Below are positions 53,791 to 62,428 of a stretch of 64,000 nt of DNA, in pieces. The position numbers were made by a program, and so were the translations under genes. Position 1 is the first letter of the stretch. Each line of letters starts with the position of its first letter. The stretch is from assembly GCF_026262505.1 (NCBI RefSeq), contig NC_067207.1:124001-188000 (forward strand), written 5' to 3'. This DNA is from Trichomonas vaginalis G3 (lineage: Eukaryota > Parabasalia > Trichomonadida > Trichomonadidae). The notes beneath the pieces are model-generated. The model ran no database searches, was not told where the DNA came from, and saw only the letters and a list, made by a program, of their open reading frames with translations.

Positions 53791-54116
53791 TCCGGGAACA
53801 ACTTTCTCTCAATTGGAGCTATGGCATACTCTTTGCGTAAACGGTTCAGACCTTCTTCGAACTCTTGGTCTCTCTTCGATTTGGACTGAGATTGGAATTG
53901 CTGGGGTGGAGCTTGCTGGAACATCCAAGGGTTGGGGAAGTAAGGCATAGGCAGAGGAGGGTAGTTCGGGAAGCCTTGTGGTGGGTAGTAACCTTGAGGT
54001 GGAAATTGGTAGAAATTCGGAGGTACTTGCTGGAACTGAGGTTGCTGAGGAGACTGTTGTGGTTCTTTAGGTTCCTCTGGTTTGGGAATGGACTCGGTTG
54101 GTGGTACGTCGGACAT
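53769..54116 (-). CDS. Pro/Gln-rich protein of the central insert
   Basis: From ATG 54,116 (MSDVPPTES) about 115 residues, with strings of PQ, PPQGYYPPQGFPNYPPLP and QSQSKSK, then a charged helix (DQEFEEGLNRLRKEYAIAP). The base composition is visibly richer in G+C than neighbouring Maverick genes. Divergent from the 119-residue gene across 283 bp of palindromic repeats. The last residues are read from the adjoining repeat. Function unknown; Pro/Gln-rich tails often mediate protein contacts. Confidence 0.5.
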   Translation of the reverse strand: MSDVPPTESIPKPEEPKEPQQSPQQPQFQQVPPNFYQFPPQGYYPPQGFPNYPPLPMPYFPNPWMFQQAPPQQFQSQSKSKRDQEFEEGLNRLRKEYAIAPIERKLFPDQKYNLC

Positions 54117-54399
54117 CCGTTTGTGTCCTGTCGGAAGGAAGAACTTTTCCTGTCGGAAGGAAATTTTTTCCCTTTGTCCGGAAAATTTTTTCCTGTCGGA
54201 TGGAGAATTTTTTCCTGTCGGAAGGAAAAACTTTTTCTGAAGTTCGACCAAAAAGTTCTCAATTTTCGAAAATTTGAATGGTTTACGGACGGACAACTGG
54301 AAGAGTTCTTCCTGTCGGAAGGAAAAATTTTTCCCTTTGTCCGGAAAATTTTTTCCAGTTGTCGGGAAAATATTTTCCTGTCGGATGGAAGGACTCGGA
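54117..54399. promoter_or_regulatory. Operator-like array in a divergent intergenic region
   Basis: Between two outward-facing genes lie about seven copies of TTTTCCTGTCGGAAGGAAAA or the close variant TCCGGAAAATTTTTTCC, spaced irregularly on both sides of a central ATTTTCGAAAAT palindrome. Such a repeated palindromic word in a shared promoter is what a multi-site operator would look like. Confidence 0.5.
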
Positions 54400-54759
54400 A
54401 TGCCAGAAGGATTTGACGAGGCAATTTACCTAATTGAAATTAACGACTGCGTAAAAGACTACTTGCGCAAGGTCATGAAGCCCAAGGTCAAGTTCACCAC
54501 TATTTCTGGAAGGGCTGCCTTGAATCTCGAGACTTCGACCGGAATTCCAATTCAAATACCAGAAAACACTCCTTTCGACGACATAAAGGACGCCAAAAGA
54601 GAAGCTCTTGTTAAGTTCCTAAACAAACGTCCTTGGATAAAAATACCAAACAAGGAGAACCCCCTACCCCATATGAAATTGGCAATTCAGTCGCTCCTTC
54701 ACTTCTCGGGTCAGCCGTTCTACATAACCTGTGAAGGCGACATCCAACCAGTTCAGTAA
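54400..54759 (+). CDS. 119-residue protein of the central insert
   Basis: ATG at 54,400 (MPEGFDEAIYLIEI); earlier frame is repeat sequence. Compact mixed alpha/beta protein with VKFTTISGRAAL, a PENTPFDD turn and FITC-like end (FYITCEGDIQPVQ). Codon choice is visibly less AT-biased than in the rest of the element, as in its divergent partner, which suggests that the pair (53.8-54.8 kb) was acquired separately. No family recognised. Confidence 0.55.
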   Translation: MPEGFDEAIYLIEINDCVKDYLRKVMKPKVKFTTISGRAALNLETSTGIPIQIPENTPFDDIKDAKREALVKFLNKRPWIKIPNKENPLPHMKLAIQSLLHFSGQPFYITCEGDIQPVQ

Positions 54760-54896
54760 ACATCTCATTTTAACTTCACTTTTTTATTTTTTTTGTGAAA
54801 GTGTCAAAAATAAATTGTTTTCATGAGTTTTCTACGATGTTAGAAAAGTGGTTAGAAAACGTGTTAGATCTAACATGCTAACATAAACATTATTTT

Positions 54897-55757
54897 TCAA
54901 TACTTTTTCAGCACTTTTCCGTAGTTATATATGAAAGACAATTCGAGATAAAAGTCATAGTACAATGGAATAATATGTTGCACACCATTTGTTGTGAACC
55001 AAACTTGAAAGTCAGAGAAACTGTTACTAGGTGGTTCGTAGAATTTAGAAGCAAAGTCATAAAAGTCCTTACCAATACATAGAAAACTATTGTTGCTTGA
55101 ACTGAAACTTGCATGACACATAACATTTTGAGGGTCAAACACGTTTCTATAAACTGTCAAATCTGCTGGTGGAAGTATAAATTGAAATGGACCATCTGGT
55201 GGTAATGGTTCGTTCTGGTTTAGTAACCGAAGAAATTGTGCCCAAGAACGTTTGTCTACTTTCCAAAATAAAAACTCTGTATCTCTTGGAGGGTTAATTT
55301 CAATCTTTTGAAATGAAACGGTGGAGTTCATCTTGTCATATTCTAGTTTCAGATAGTATGTTCCATTTAGTAAAGAGTCGTATTTTTCTTGAAATTCCCA
55401 ATAATATTTGTTCATTTAAGTTTGAAAGTCATTTAGAGTTTTCTCAAGACTTTCGTCTGAACGAACTGTAAAGATTCTCATTTCGTCAAATTTGTCTATT
55501 AGACCATCAGAACCTTTATACTGCCCATGAAAATATACTGCGAACATAAATGCGTTAGTTCTATTTGAAAACAAAACTCTTCTAAATCCTATTGCCTTTG
55601 CATCTGAAGGACTTTGAAGCCAACGAATTGGATAGTCAAACCTGTATACTCGGGATGAAATTTCTTCATCTGAAATAGTCCTACCAGCATTTGTAAAGAT
55701 ATAGTCTAACGGTTTTGTATCTGCTACTTTTGTTCTTTGTTTTTCAACCTGAAGCAT
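54897..55757 (-). pseudogene. Third member of the Maverick structural-type family (broken)
   Basis: Same family as 36,286-37,134 and 59,766-60,614: the start has KPLDYIFTNAG and FDYPIRWL, the end has FYEPPSNSFSDFQVWFTTNG and LYYDFYLELSFIYNY. It is much more distant than the arm copies are from each other. Broken, about one break. Lies in the centre, just inside the right arm boundary. Confidence 0.6.
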
Positions 55758-55904
55758 TTAATATATGTAAAAATATATTTTTTAAAATGGTATGCCATTT
55801 CATATTTCTCATCTAACAAACAAGTTTCCCAACGGTCGTCTCCAACAAACTCAGCGTACATTTCAAATAAAATAAAAAAATGTCACTTTTTTTAAAATAA
55901 ATTT

Positions 55905-56156
55905 TTACTTCATGCAATGTTCACTAACATCGAAAGGCATGTCCATAAGACGTTCTTCTTCTAACCTCTCTAGTCTGTTTGGATAATTTGCACGTGCTGT
56001 TTCCAAATCCATTTCGTAGCGAAGACCAGACAATTTGTCATAGACTTTTATGGGTCTTCCCTTCCTATATTTAAAATTCTTCGAAACTCTCCAACCATAT
56101 CTTTGCAACTCTGCTTTTATTCTAGCAGATTTTCTATCCATTCTATATGGGGGCAT
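55905..56156 (-). CDS. Maverick 83-residue basic protein, right copy
   Basis: Looks whole. Very basic first half (MDRKSARIKAELQRYGWRVS... YRKGRPIKVYDKL) followed by a Glu/Arg helix (ANYPNRLERLEEERLMD). Probably a small DNA- or RNA-contacting virion protein. A further tiny frame (55,861 downward, about 45 residues) overlaps the start of the following gene and is not called. Confidence 0.55.
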   Translation of the reverse strand: MPPYRMDRKSARIKAELQRYGWRVSKNFKYRKGRPIKVYDKLSGLRYEMDLETARANYPNRLERLEEERLMDMPFDVSEHCMK

Positions 56157-56186
56157 TTTTATAAAAATAAAAAAATATTTTTTTCT

Positions 56187-56771
56187 TTACTTTACATAAC
56201 CGCCTGCTGCCATAAGTCTTTGACGCCAACCCATACCAGCTAATGAAGGTTGACTTGGTTTAGTTTGGAAACTAAACTTTGGTTTTGGTTTATCTTCAGT
56301 TTTTGGTTTTTCTTCTTCTATCGGTTTTTCGTCACTTTTCGGTTTCTCTGACTTTACTTCACTTGCAGGAACAGTTGTGTCGTCAACATCTTCATAAATA
56401 TCATATGCCATTTGTTTTTGTTTTCCTTTCAACTTTTTGTGTTTGTTGTAAAGTTTAGAATATTTCGACTCTAAGTCAATGAGATGTTCTATAATGAACT
56501 GTTGGTCAGTGAAGTAAACTTTTCCATCTGTTGTCTCGAAAGCTCCTTCAGACTTCAATATTTTATTTGTGAGAGTCTGTTTCTTTTTTGAGATACTTGC
56601 CGTTCCATTTTTATGAAAAGTGACTTTGTAGTTAGGGTTTGTATTTCCAGACCTGGCACTTTCTATTATTGAATTTTTCTCTTCATCTGTAAGTTCTTTG
56701 ACAGGTTTTGACAATGGTTCTGAACTTTTTGTTTGTGGTGTCAAATCTACCGTTTCAACTTCTTCGGTCAT
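56187..56771 (-). CDS. Maverick 194-residue charged protein, right copy
   Basis: Looks whole from ATG 56,771, preceded by TTTTTTACTGAGATGAA. Contains a folded-looking middle (ASISKKKQTLTNKILKSEG... VYFTDQQFIIEHLIDLESKYSKLYNKHKKL, partly a coiled coil) between an acidic start and a Lys/Glu/Pro-rich section, with a short ending MGWRQRLMAAGGYVK. Family unknown; coiled coil plus charged linker suggests a scaffold or core protein. Confidence 0.6.
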   Translation of the reverse strand: MTEEVETVDLTPQTKSSEPLSKPVKELTDEEKNSIIESARSGNTNPNYKVTFHKNGTASISKKKQTLTNKILKSEGAFETTDGKVYFTDQQFIIEHLIDLESKYSKLYNKHKKLKGKQKQMAYDIYEDVDDTTVPASEVKSEKPKSDEKPIEEEKPKTEDKPKPKFSFQTKPSQPSLAGMGWRQRLMAAGGYVK

Positions 56772-56784
56772 TTCATCTCAGTAA

Positions 56785-56944
56785 AAAATTTTAGTTTGGT
56801 TTGTTTTCAACTGGTTGTTTAGGTTTTTTAAGTCGGTCTAAAACTTCCTGAGGTATAGGAAGAACTTGACAAACACGTTGTGTAACTGCTGGAAAGCCGA
56901 CAAATCCATCTTGAACCCATTTGTCTCAATGCTGTATTGTTCAT
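56785..56944 (-). pseudogene. Small Maverick gene relic, right copy
   Basis: Starts after a second copy of the TTTTTTACTGAGATGAA box. Short, ending Lys/Pro-rich. Broken. Matches 39,895-40,050. Confidence 0.35.
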
Positions 56945-57036
56945 TTCATCTCAGTAAAAAACTTTACATTCCCCACGTTTGAGGCGGTTGAGGTTGGTTA
57001 TTGTTTACCCATTGTTGTGCATGGTTATATCCTCTG

Positions 57037-57366
57037 TTAAAGAGATCTTTCACCTTGGTCCATATAGTGTCCTGCTTGGTTATAGTAGTCATTTGCTTTG
57101 TTATAATAGTTTCCTGCTTGTCTTCCTACATTGTCCATCCATCCTTGAACTTTTCCTCTTGTTTCAGGATTTGGAATAAGATTTGTTGCATCTCGTGCTA
57201 CATCCCAACCTTTCTGTACAGTTTGTATAATAGGTTGTGCTTTCTCTTTAAGTATACCTAATGTACTCAAAATCTTCCTTCCAACTCCAAATTACACCTC
57301 TGGCTATTGTTCCCACTGCGGGTAAAAATCTAGATGCGACTCCTGCTAATGCGCCAAATAAACCAT
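57037..57366 (-). pseudogene. Maverick small Gly-rich/Asn-Tyr-rich protein, right copy (broken)
   Basis: The Asn/Tyr-rich segment (GNYYNKANDYYNQAGHYMDQ) is clear; the start lies 16 bp from the integrase ATG on the other strand, sharing the TTCTTATAGGATAAAA spacer as a divergent promoter. Broken. Confidence 0.45.
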
Positions 57367-57382
57367 TTCTTATAGGATAAAA

Positions 57383-58344
57383 ATGACGAATCCAAACAAG
57401 GACCCCTATGTTTCTAAAGCGACAAAGAAAGCACTCATGGTAAAAATCTTTAGTTCAACACCAAATGCTTGGTTTATGGATATCTTGGAAAACATTCCGA
57501 GAGTTAGAACAGATGGACCACCATACTGGCTAATATTTGTCGGTCAAAACACAAGATACTGTGAAGCCATACCATTATGGTCCAAAAATATTTTAGATGT
57601 GAAAACTGCTTTGACAATATTCGTTGACAAATACCATCCAACAAAACTGACATCTGACTGTGAAAGTTCTTTCAAAATCAGATGAATGTAAAAAACTATC
57701 TGCGTTCAAAAAATGTAAACCATATTTCATTGTCGACAAAACCATTCTGCTCTTGGTGTCATTGACGGTTGTATAAAAATGTTAAGAGACTTAAACCAAC
57801 CACAAAGGTGGTGAAGCAAATGAAATGTCATATGACGACAAATATAGACACTTCTCCATGGCAAAGATGAGACAAGTTTTAAATATTTACAATAGCCGTA
57901 AACAAAAAGGTTTGGGAAACCACTCCCCCGAAGAAATGAAAAACAACCCTGACTTAGAGAAAGACTATATATTTAATAATTTAGTCAAAAGAGACAAAAC
58001 AAGAAAGAATGCCGGGCTTCAAACTTCAGAAAGGTGACAAAGTAAAAATAGAAATACCTAAACGCGACCCATATGAAAATACTATTGACTATGACAACAA
58101 TGGGAACCCGACAGGTACTCACATTCGTGTTCGTAAAAATAGAAGAAAGTATACAAGAGAATATTATGAAGTTTTAGGCAAACATGGCAAAATGTACACA
58201 CTGCAAGCAGAAGATAAAACTACTATTGTCAGACCTCGTTTCAAACTTGTCAAAGTTCAAGGTGGTATACTTTCAAAGACAGTTCCTAACAAATATAAGA
58301 CAACTCCTGACGAATATGCTAAAGAAGTTGAAAATGACGACTAA
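57383..58344 (+). pseudogene. Maverick integrase (rve/DDE family), right copy (broken)
   Basis: Pieces in order: an rve-core start with WFMDILEN, YWLIFVGQNTRYCEAIPL and LTSDCESSF; then HSALGVIDGCIK; then GLGNHSPEEM; then a basic C-terminal domain (PGFKLQKGDKVKIEIPKRD... YTREYYEVLGKHGKMYTL) of the SH3/chromo-like kind. This is the retroviral-type integrase diagnostic of Mavericks. Broken, about three breaks. Lies inside the arm, thus present twice in the element. Confidence 0.75.
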
Positions 58345-59748
58345 GCAATTCTATACCATGCGTAAACTGTCATGTAAGGTGGCATGTATTCTTTACTTTG
58401 TCCCGTTGTTTGCGTATATCCTGAAACGTGATGTGTATGGATTCCTCCTCCCTCAGTGTTATTCCAGTAACAATTTATAGCAAACTTAACGTCCTCTTTA
58501 ACATCATATCCTTTACCTTTTGTCATTCCTGACCAATCCCAAAATCTATGACTATGCAAACCTGCTTGAGATGTACTTAAATCTATGTAGTGACTGTGTG
58601 CAGGTAAATTTTCACCTGAAATCGTTTTACTTCCACTGTTTCCTTTGAAGAGTTTGCACAATACAAAACCTGTCGACTATTTGAGTCCAAGTTCCAAAAC
58701 CCAGAACTGTTTCTGGTCTGGTAGAGTTCATTGACGTATAAATAGAGCCTATAGGATATAATGTTTGAAGCATTTCTGTCTTTAATGTTTGAAGCTCTGT
58801 TTTGTCTGCTTTCTTGTCATATAAATCTTGAGCAGTGAATTTAATATTATGTTCATCCTTCATGACATAAACATCTTTACATCTAATGTTTTTCATCGTC
58901 GTTATGTCGTCATCCGATGTTAAACCTTGTGGAAAGTTAGGAGGTTTACAATATAATGCATCCCCACCAGTTCCTTCAACCGTTCCTTCAATACTTTCTA
59001 TAGCAACAGTTGTGAAGAAATCATGTGTATGGTTCTTGTCTGCTTTCTTCTCTAACTCATCGTTAACATAAGTTTTATCTGCTTTAAGGTCTAAACATCC
59101 TGAAACCCATCCTGTATCAGCTTTAGTTTTTAAAATCTTCGATGTCCATTCATGATACCATTCAGCCCTTTCTATAATTTCATTATCTTTTTCATCCACA
59201 TATTCCTTATCTGCTTTCTTCTCTAACTTACTAGCCACATATTCCTCATCCGCTTTCTTTTCAAGGCTAACGTTTAAGTCTGTTATTTCAGATATAGAAT
59301 GTGTATGAGTCTTTTTAGAATATTCGTTTTCAGCTCTTGTCACTTCACTTGACATTTTATTGTCAACATATGTTTTGTCTGCTAGTTCAGGATGAGTATG
59401 TTCTTTTGTTGCATAAGCATTGTTAGCTCTTTCTTCTTCTTTTGCTATTGCATCGTCTACATATTCTTTGTCAGCTTTGTTGTCAACATCTGTTTTCAAA
59501 AGAAGTTCATTTATAGGTTTCTCGTTTAAAGTTCCTTTTGTTGGATTTATACAGACAGTATTGTTCTTCTTGTCTTGAAATAGAAACTCATCTGTCATTG
59601 GGTTTAATGTCAGTTTTAAGTTTCCTTCTTTCAATGACTCAGATATCTTAGAATAGTTTGAAAAGTTTGTTGTGTTCTTATTTAGAGCTTGCATAATGAG
59701 TTGTCGGTTGTGTTGTATTTCTCTCATGGAAGCAATATCTTTCGACAT
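58341..59748 (-). pseudogene. Maverick phage-type tail-fibre gene, right copy (broken)
   Basis: Parts in order: a head of about 95 residues shared with the left copy; a shaft of KADKTYVDxxL modules mixed with THTHSISEITDLN repeats; and a tip with LYPIGSIYTSMNSTRPETVLG and TWTQIVDRF, followed in another frame by LPAHSHYIDLS, HSHRFWDW and YMPPYMTVYAWYRIA. The tip is the layout of phage baseplate/tail-fibre gp10-like C-terminal domains, which bind receptors. Broken, about one break. Shares a divergent promoter with the structural gene at 59,766. Confidence 0.75.
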
Positions 59749-59765
59749 TTTATTCTAGATAAAAT

Positions 59766-60614
59766 ATGCTTCCAATAGAAAAAGAAAATTCAAGAGTTGC
59801 TACAACTAAACCATTAGATGAACTTTTTACTAATGTCGGTCAAAAGTTTGAGACAGAGACCGTAAAGCATGAAGGCTATCGTTTTGACTACCCATTAAGA
59901 TGGCTAAGAGACCCATCTGTCACAAAAGCTATTGGCTTTCGTAGAATGAAGTTTTTCAGAAGCCATACATGGTTTCCCATTTACGGTCGGTTTTGAAGTT
60001 CGATACTATAACAAAGAAAAACGTATGTATGAGAAATTTGAACAGGGAAAACTTTTACAAGTTAGTTTGCTTGTAAACTTAGAAACAACTCTTCAAGCTT
60101 TTCAAGAAAAAATAAACGATATCTATATCGAATATGCAAACCAGTATAACATTGACGAGGGAGAATACCATCTCGATATTATTTATGACAGGAAAAATGC
60201 AACTGTTAAAATCAATAGAATAGAAGACCTTGGAGAAAACGTGTTTATATTTCTACAAAATATAACAACTTGGCATGGTATAGATTTATGAGGATGTTAA
60301 ATCAGCCTGCAGCATATCCAGTACACCCAGACTTTTATGAAGTCGAAAACCCTAATGGAACATATGAAAATGTTTTCGACCAAGATGCTATTATTGTTCA
60401 TGCTTCATTTTCTGGCGCCCAAAACTCTTTCTTATGCTTGGCAAATGACTTTTACGAAAAACCTACAAAGTTATACGAACCACCAAGTGGAAGTATTTCA
60501 GACTTTCAAGTATGGTTTACTACAGATGGAAGAAAAAGAATAATTCCATTATACCATGCGTTTTACTTAGAACTTAGTTTCATATACAACTACTATCGAA
60601 CGGTAAAAATATAA
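59766..60614 (+). pseudogene. Maverick structural-type protein, right copy (broken)
   Basis: The outer parts are nearly identical to the left copy (36,286-37,134) but the central 350 bp encode a clearly different sequence (including VSLLVNLETTLQAFQEKIND and a Trp/Tyr-rich segment). Broken, about two breaks. See the left copy for likely role. Confidence 0.6.
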
Positions 60615-60618
60615 TTTT

Positions 60619-60861
60619 TTAATACGGTTGAGGTGTTGGATTTGGTTGCCAACTAGACTGTGGTGCAGGTTCAGGCTGTTGTATAACAGGAGCTTGCTCT
60701 TCTGGTTCAGGGTCTTTAGGTATAATACCAACAAACTGACCTACCCTTTTACCAATATTTTTGACACCGTTCCAAATTCCTCTTCCTACGGTTTTTATTC
60801 CATTCCATATACCTCTTCCAACTCTTCTGAAGAAGTTTCCAATACTACTGAAGAAACCCAT
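60619..60861 (-). CDS. Maverick 80-residue amphipathic protein, right copy
   Basis: Looks whole and differs from the left copy by about one residue in the amphipathic region. Gly-rich amphipathic first half, Pro/Gln-rich second half. Confidence 0.6.
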   Translation of the reverse strand: MGFFSSIGNFFRRVGRGIWNGIKTVGRGIWNGVKNIGKRVGQFVGIIPKDPEPEEQAPVIQQPEPAPQSSWQPNPTPQPY

Positions 60862-60879
60862 TTTACTATATGTAAAAAT

Positions 60880-61242
60880 CTAATGTCCGCCTAGTCTTTT
60901 GCGTTTCCTGTTGAGTTCCATAGCATTCTTTAACTGGAGCTCATACATTCTGTTTCTCCTCTGGTAGAAAACATATTCTGGGTCAACTCCTGTGTTCGCG
61001 TCATCTGCATAAAGTTGTTTATATCCCACTTCAGGGTTTGTATAAAACTCTTTCCATCTCATATTTGCATACCATGGTGGCAAACCTAACGCAGCGTCAT
61101 TTGACATGGCAGTTTGCATTTGTACATCTGTTGGCACTTGACCATAGTTTGCCATTGCAGTTTGTATTCTAACTTCATTTGGAATATTCTCTGGGTTTGG
61201 TTGTCCAGGTTGCTGTGCATTCGCTAAGTTCTGTGCGTCCAT
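60880..61242 (-). CDS. Maverick 120-residue protein, right copy
   Basis: Looks whole; one visible residue difference near the basic C-terminus compared with the left copy. Same QTAM near-repeats and W/Y-rich middle. Confidence 0.65.
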   Translation of the reverse strand: MDAQNLANAQQPGQPNPENIPNEVRIQTAMANYGQVPTDVQMQTAMSNDAALGLPPWYANMRWKEFYTNPEVGYKQLYADDANTGVDPEYVFYQRRNRMYELQLKNAMELNRKRKRLGGH

Positions 61243-61265
61243 TTAATATTAGATAAAAATATCTC

Positions 61266-61397
61266 TTACGAGTACATATACTGAACATTTGCAGGCATTG
61301 GTTCATCTTCATATTCTCTATATCTTTCTGCCACGTCAAAGAAATAAATGACACAATGGAAAAAACCTAAAACAAGTAGTCCTATTTCAAACCACAT
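61266..61397 (-). CDS. Maverick 43-residue membrane protein, right copy
   Basis: Same length and sequence as 35,504-35,635, again overlapping the end of the methyltransferase gene in another frame. Conservation of this overlapping frame in both arms supports it as a gene. Confidence 0.55.
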   Translation of the reverse strand: MWFEIGLLVLGFFHCVIYFFDVAERYREYEDEPMPANVQYMYS

Positions 61398-62199
61398 TTA
61401 CTTACTAATAAAATTTCTTTGTTATGACACTTTCTCCGGTTTATAGGACCTCTCTCATATTCTATCTTGTCATATCTAAACTCATAGTCATGTATGTCCT
61501 CTAACCATCTCATAACGGTTTCCAAACCACTTTTATCGGATGTAAAGTAAAAGCATGGATGGTTATGTAAAACGTCTAAAGTTTCTAAAGAGTCTCTCAA
61601 AGTCCAGTCTACTTGGTATTGAAAATCCCATGTGTTATAGAACGGCGGGTCCACTATAAAGAAAACATTTTCCTTGTCTTTATATTTTTCATACAACTCT
61701 GTCCAATAACATCTCACAAACTCTATACCCTCAATATATTTTTCTATGTCCTCTTTGAAAACATTTGTATAGTTAAGATATAAAACTTTTGACATAAGTG
61801 TTTCAATGTCATGAACTCTTATAGAACCACTATATAATAGTCTAGCAGATATACTATCCCAGTCTATATATTCTGCTTTTTTCAAAACCTCTCTCACAAT
61901 ATTTTTCTTATCTAATGGTATACGTTCCATCTTACCTATAGGTATCTTTCTTTTAACTCTTTCAATATATTGTTTGTGTCTGGTATATGTTTGAGACGGT
62001 CCATATAGTTGTCGAAGTCATTGCATATAATCTTTGAGTCAGGAAATACGGTATGACATAAATGGGATATATAGAAACTTCCACCGAACAAATCTACAAA
62101 TGTTAGACCATTCGGTAGTTTCTTAAGTTCTCTCAATATAATATCTTTACATCTACTCTTATTTCCAAAGAACGGTAACGGTGGTTTTGTAAAATTCAT
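61382..62199 (-). pseudogene. Maverick D12-class adenine methyltransferase, right copy (broken)
   Basis: Same FFGNKSR, FVDLFGGSF and VDPPF motifs as the left copy, roughly 97% alike by eye. Broken, about one break. Confidence 0.8.
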
Positions 62200-62296
62200 T
62201 TATATATAATAATAAAAATGTTTTTACCCGAAAAGTGACAGAAAAGTGACAAAGCATGAAAACATATATAATTTGTGAAAAGTGAAACATTATATA

Positions 62297-62428
62297 ATGT
62301 TTTCGACCCAGAAGAAGGCTTCTTCCCAGAAGCAATGGAGGAAGAAGAAGAGTCCTCCGAATTCACACCAGAAGACTAACAATTTTCCGAATAAAAACTT
62401 CATTTATACTAAACATCTTCGGGGCTAG
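62297..62428 (+). CDS. Possible 43-residue basic peptide at the right end
   Basis: ATG at 62,297, stop within the terminal repeat. Very basic (MFSTQKKASS..., WRKKKSS) and Ser/Asn-rich. It lies in about 175 bp that the left end lacks. Could be a small DNA-packing peptide or a chance frame; only the lysine/serine bias argues for it. Confidence 0.3.
   Translation: MFSTQKKASSQKQWRKKKSPPNSHQKTNNFPNKNFIYTKHLRG

Noticed and set aside
53846-54424. Two long overlapping frames opposite to the Pro/Gln-rich gene
   Set aside because: They read through palindromic repeats and the antisense of a low-complexity gene and show no protein-like composition of their own.
50100-54900. CRISPR-like array
   Set aside because: Repeats are palindromic but irregular in spacing and sequence, the spacers are repeats themselves, and the host is a eukaryote.
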